Positions 63,523 to 64,000 of a stretch of DNA of 64,000 nt are shown in pieces. The number at the start of each line of letters is the position of its first letter. Position 1 is the stretch's first letter. The position numbers and the translations under genes are program-made. This DNA is from Nostoc sp. C052 (GTDB taxonomy: Bacteria > Cyanobacteriota > Cyanobacteriia > Cyanobacteriales > Nostocaceae): the NCBI RefSeq assembly GCF_013393905.1, contig NZ_CP040272.1, positions 930,001-994,000 of the forward strand, in the 5' to 3' direction. Below the pieces are notes generated by a model. That model ran no database searches and was not told the origin of the DNA. It worked only from the letters and a program-made list of their open reading frames with translations.

Positions 63523-63856
63523 CAAAGAAAGCTTTACGAGTATATGAAATTGATAAACCCAGACATGAGATGCCACGGAGGCGGGTTTCAAACACTCAAT
63601 TTTTCTTTAGTCCGCGGAGGCGGACTTTGTTTGTGTAGCCGCGTTCACGCAGTGTGCCGCAGGCAATTCCATTCGCCCTGGCTTTCGTTTGACACGCGCA
63701 AGCATTGCTGTGCCGCTACCACAGATAGTTTTTCCTGTGCTAAATTTGAACTGGGATAGTCAAAAAGTTACAAAGCTATGGTTTAGGTTCTGTATGCCTA
63801 ACTGGTGCGCTATCATGCGTGATGAGCGTATACCGCCGAGTACTTTAAACTATATC
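63523..63856. repeat. Dispersed palindromic repeat, Nostoc type (copy 3), and intergenic DNA
   Basis: 63567-63680 contains GATGCCACGGAGGCGGGTTT, CTTTAGTCCGCGGAGGCGGA and TTTGTGTAGCCGCGTTCACG. The remainder before the tRNA genes shows no gene. Confidence 0.7.
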
Positions 63857-63929
63857 GTTTGATTAGCTCAGTTGGTAGAGCAATCGACTCATAATCGATG
63901 CGTCACAGGTTCGAGTCCTGTATCAATCA
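63857..63929 (+). tRNA. tRNA with CAT anticodon (Met or Ile2), first of a cluster
   Basis: Complete cloverleaf: acceptor GTTTGAT/ATCAATC with one mismatch, D arm GCTC/GAGC, anticodon stem ATCGA/TCGAT with loop CTCATAA, T arm ACAGG-TTCGAGT-CCTGT. No CCA follows exactly in register. Next tRNA begins 4 bases later. Confidence 0.88.
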
Positions 63930-63932
63930 CCC

Positions 63933-64000
63933 AGGAAGTTAGCTCACTGGTAGAGCAATCGACTTATAATCGATGTGTTGTAGGTTCGATTCCTATACTT
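63933..64000 (+). tRNA. tRNA-Ile-like gene with TAT anticodon, cut by window edge
   Basis: Acceptor AGGAAGT pairs with the visible ACTT of the 3' arm. D arm GCTC/GAGC, anticodon stem ATCGA/TCGAT with loop CTTATAA (anticodon TAT), T arm GTAGG-TTCGATT-CCTAT. The anticodon stem is the same as in the preceding gene, suggesting duplication. TAT is a rare bacterial Ile anticodon. Confidence 0.85.

Overview
The window is chromosomal DNA of a heterocyst-forming, nitrogen-fixing cyanobacterium, most likely a Nostoc of the N. commune/N. punctiforme type. The evidence is a cyanobacterial nif cluster, a cyanoglobin gene (glbN) between nifU and nifH (an arrangement known from Nostoc commune), a nifD gene split by an excision element, very frequent GCGATCGC (HIP1) octamers, heptanucleotide STRR repeats, and many palindromic dispersed repeats.

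Layout. 1-13.6 kb is ordinary chromosome: two family 2 glycosyltransferases, cobU, rnz, a Wzc-like tyrosine autokinase, a SpoIID-like protein, an HNH nuclease gene broken by a TAG codon, tRNA-Gln and a histidine phosphatase. 13.7-19.4 kb (minus strand) holds a PD-(D/E)XK protein, a 2Fe-2S protein and the accessory nif group nifP - two small conserved genes - nifV - nifZ - nifT. 19.4-36.4 kb is an accessory island between the two nif blocks. It holds Rpn/DUF2887 and Uma2 nucleases, two paralogous PQQ-type sugar dehydrogenases with crystallin-like tails, a Ser/Thr kinase with nine TPRs, a NACHT-HEAT NTPase, and gene remnants (WD40, HNH, HicB, and a xisH-xisI deletion scar). 36.5-44.05 kb is the core operon nifB-fdxN-nifS-nifU-glbN-nifH-nifD on the plus strand; fdxN is uninterrupted.

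At 44043-44053 nifD carries the 11-bp sequence GGATTACTCCG, the recombination target of the nifD element. The NifD reading frame becomes unrelated from this point, and about 50 C-terminal residues and nifK are absent from the window. From there to the right end (almost 20 kb) the DNA is best read as the interior of an unusually large nifD element. Neither xisA nor the second target copy is reached. Its cargo includes an HNH protein, an IS630-type element, duplicated VapC tails, PPK2, two methyltransferases, a Cache histidine kinase, an RTX-repeat protein, a GH75 chitosanase, a full-length NifE-like protein, an SDR, a gene broken by a 128-bp tandem duplication and a CrtI/RetSat-like oxidoreductase. 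The last 150 bases hold the start of closely packed tRNA genes.

How the genes work together. NifB (with FdxN as a likely electron carrier), NifS/NifU, NifV, NifP, NifZ and NifT supply cofactor, Fe-S clusters, homocitrate, cysteine precursor and maturation for NifH/NifD. GlbN is a haem protein of the same operon. NifD can only be made after the element is excised in developing heterocysts. A NifE paralogue carried inside that element would be removed from the chromosome when nitrogenase is switched on. This, the three-unit 22-bp repeat upstream of nifB and the tRNA cluster are the most interesting observations.
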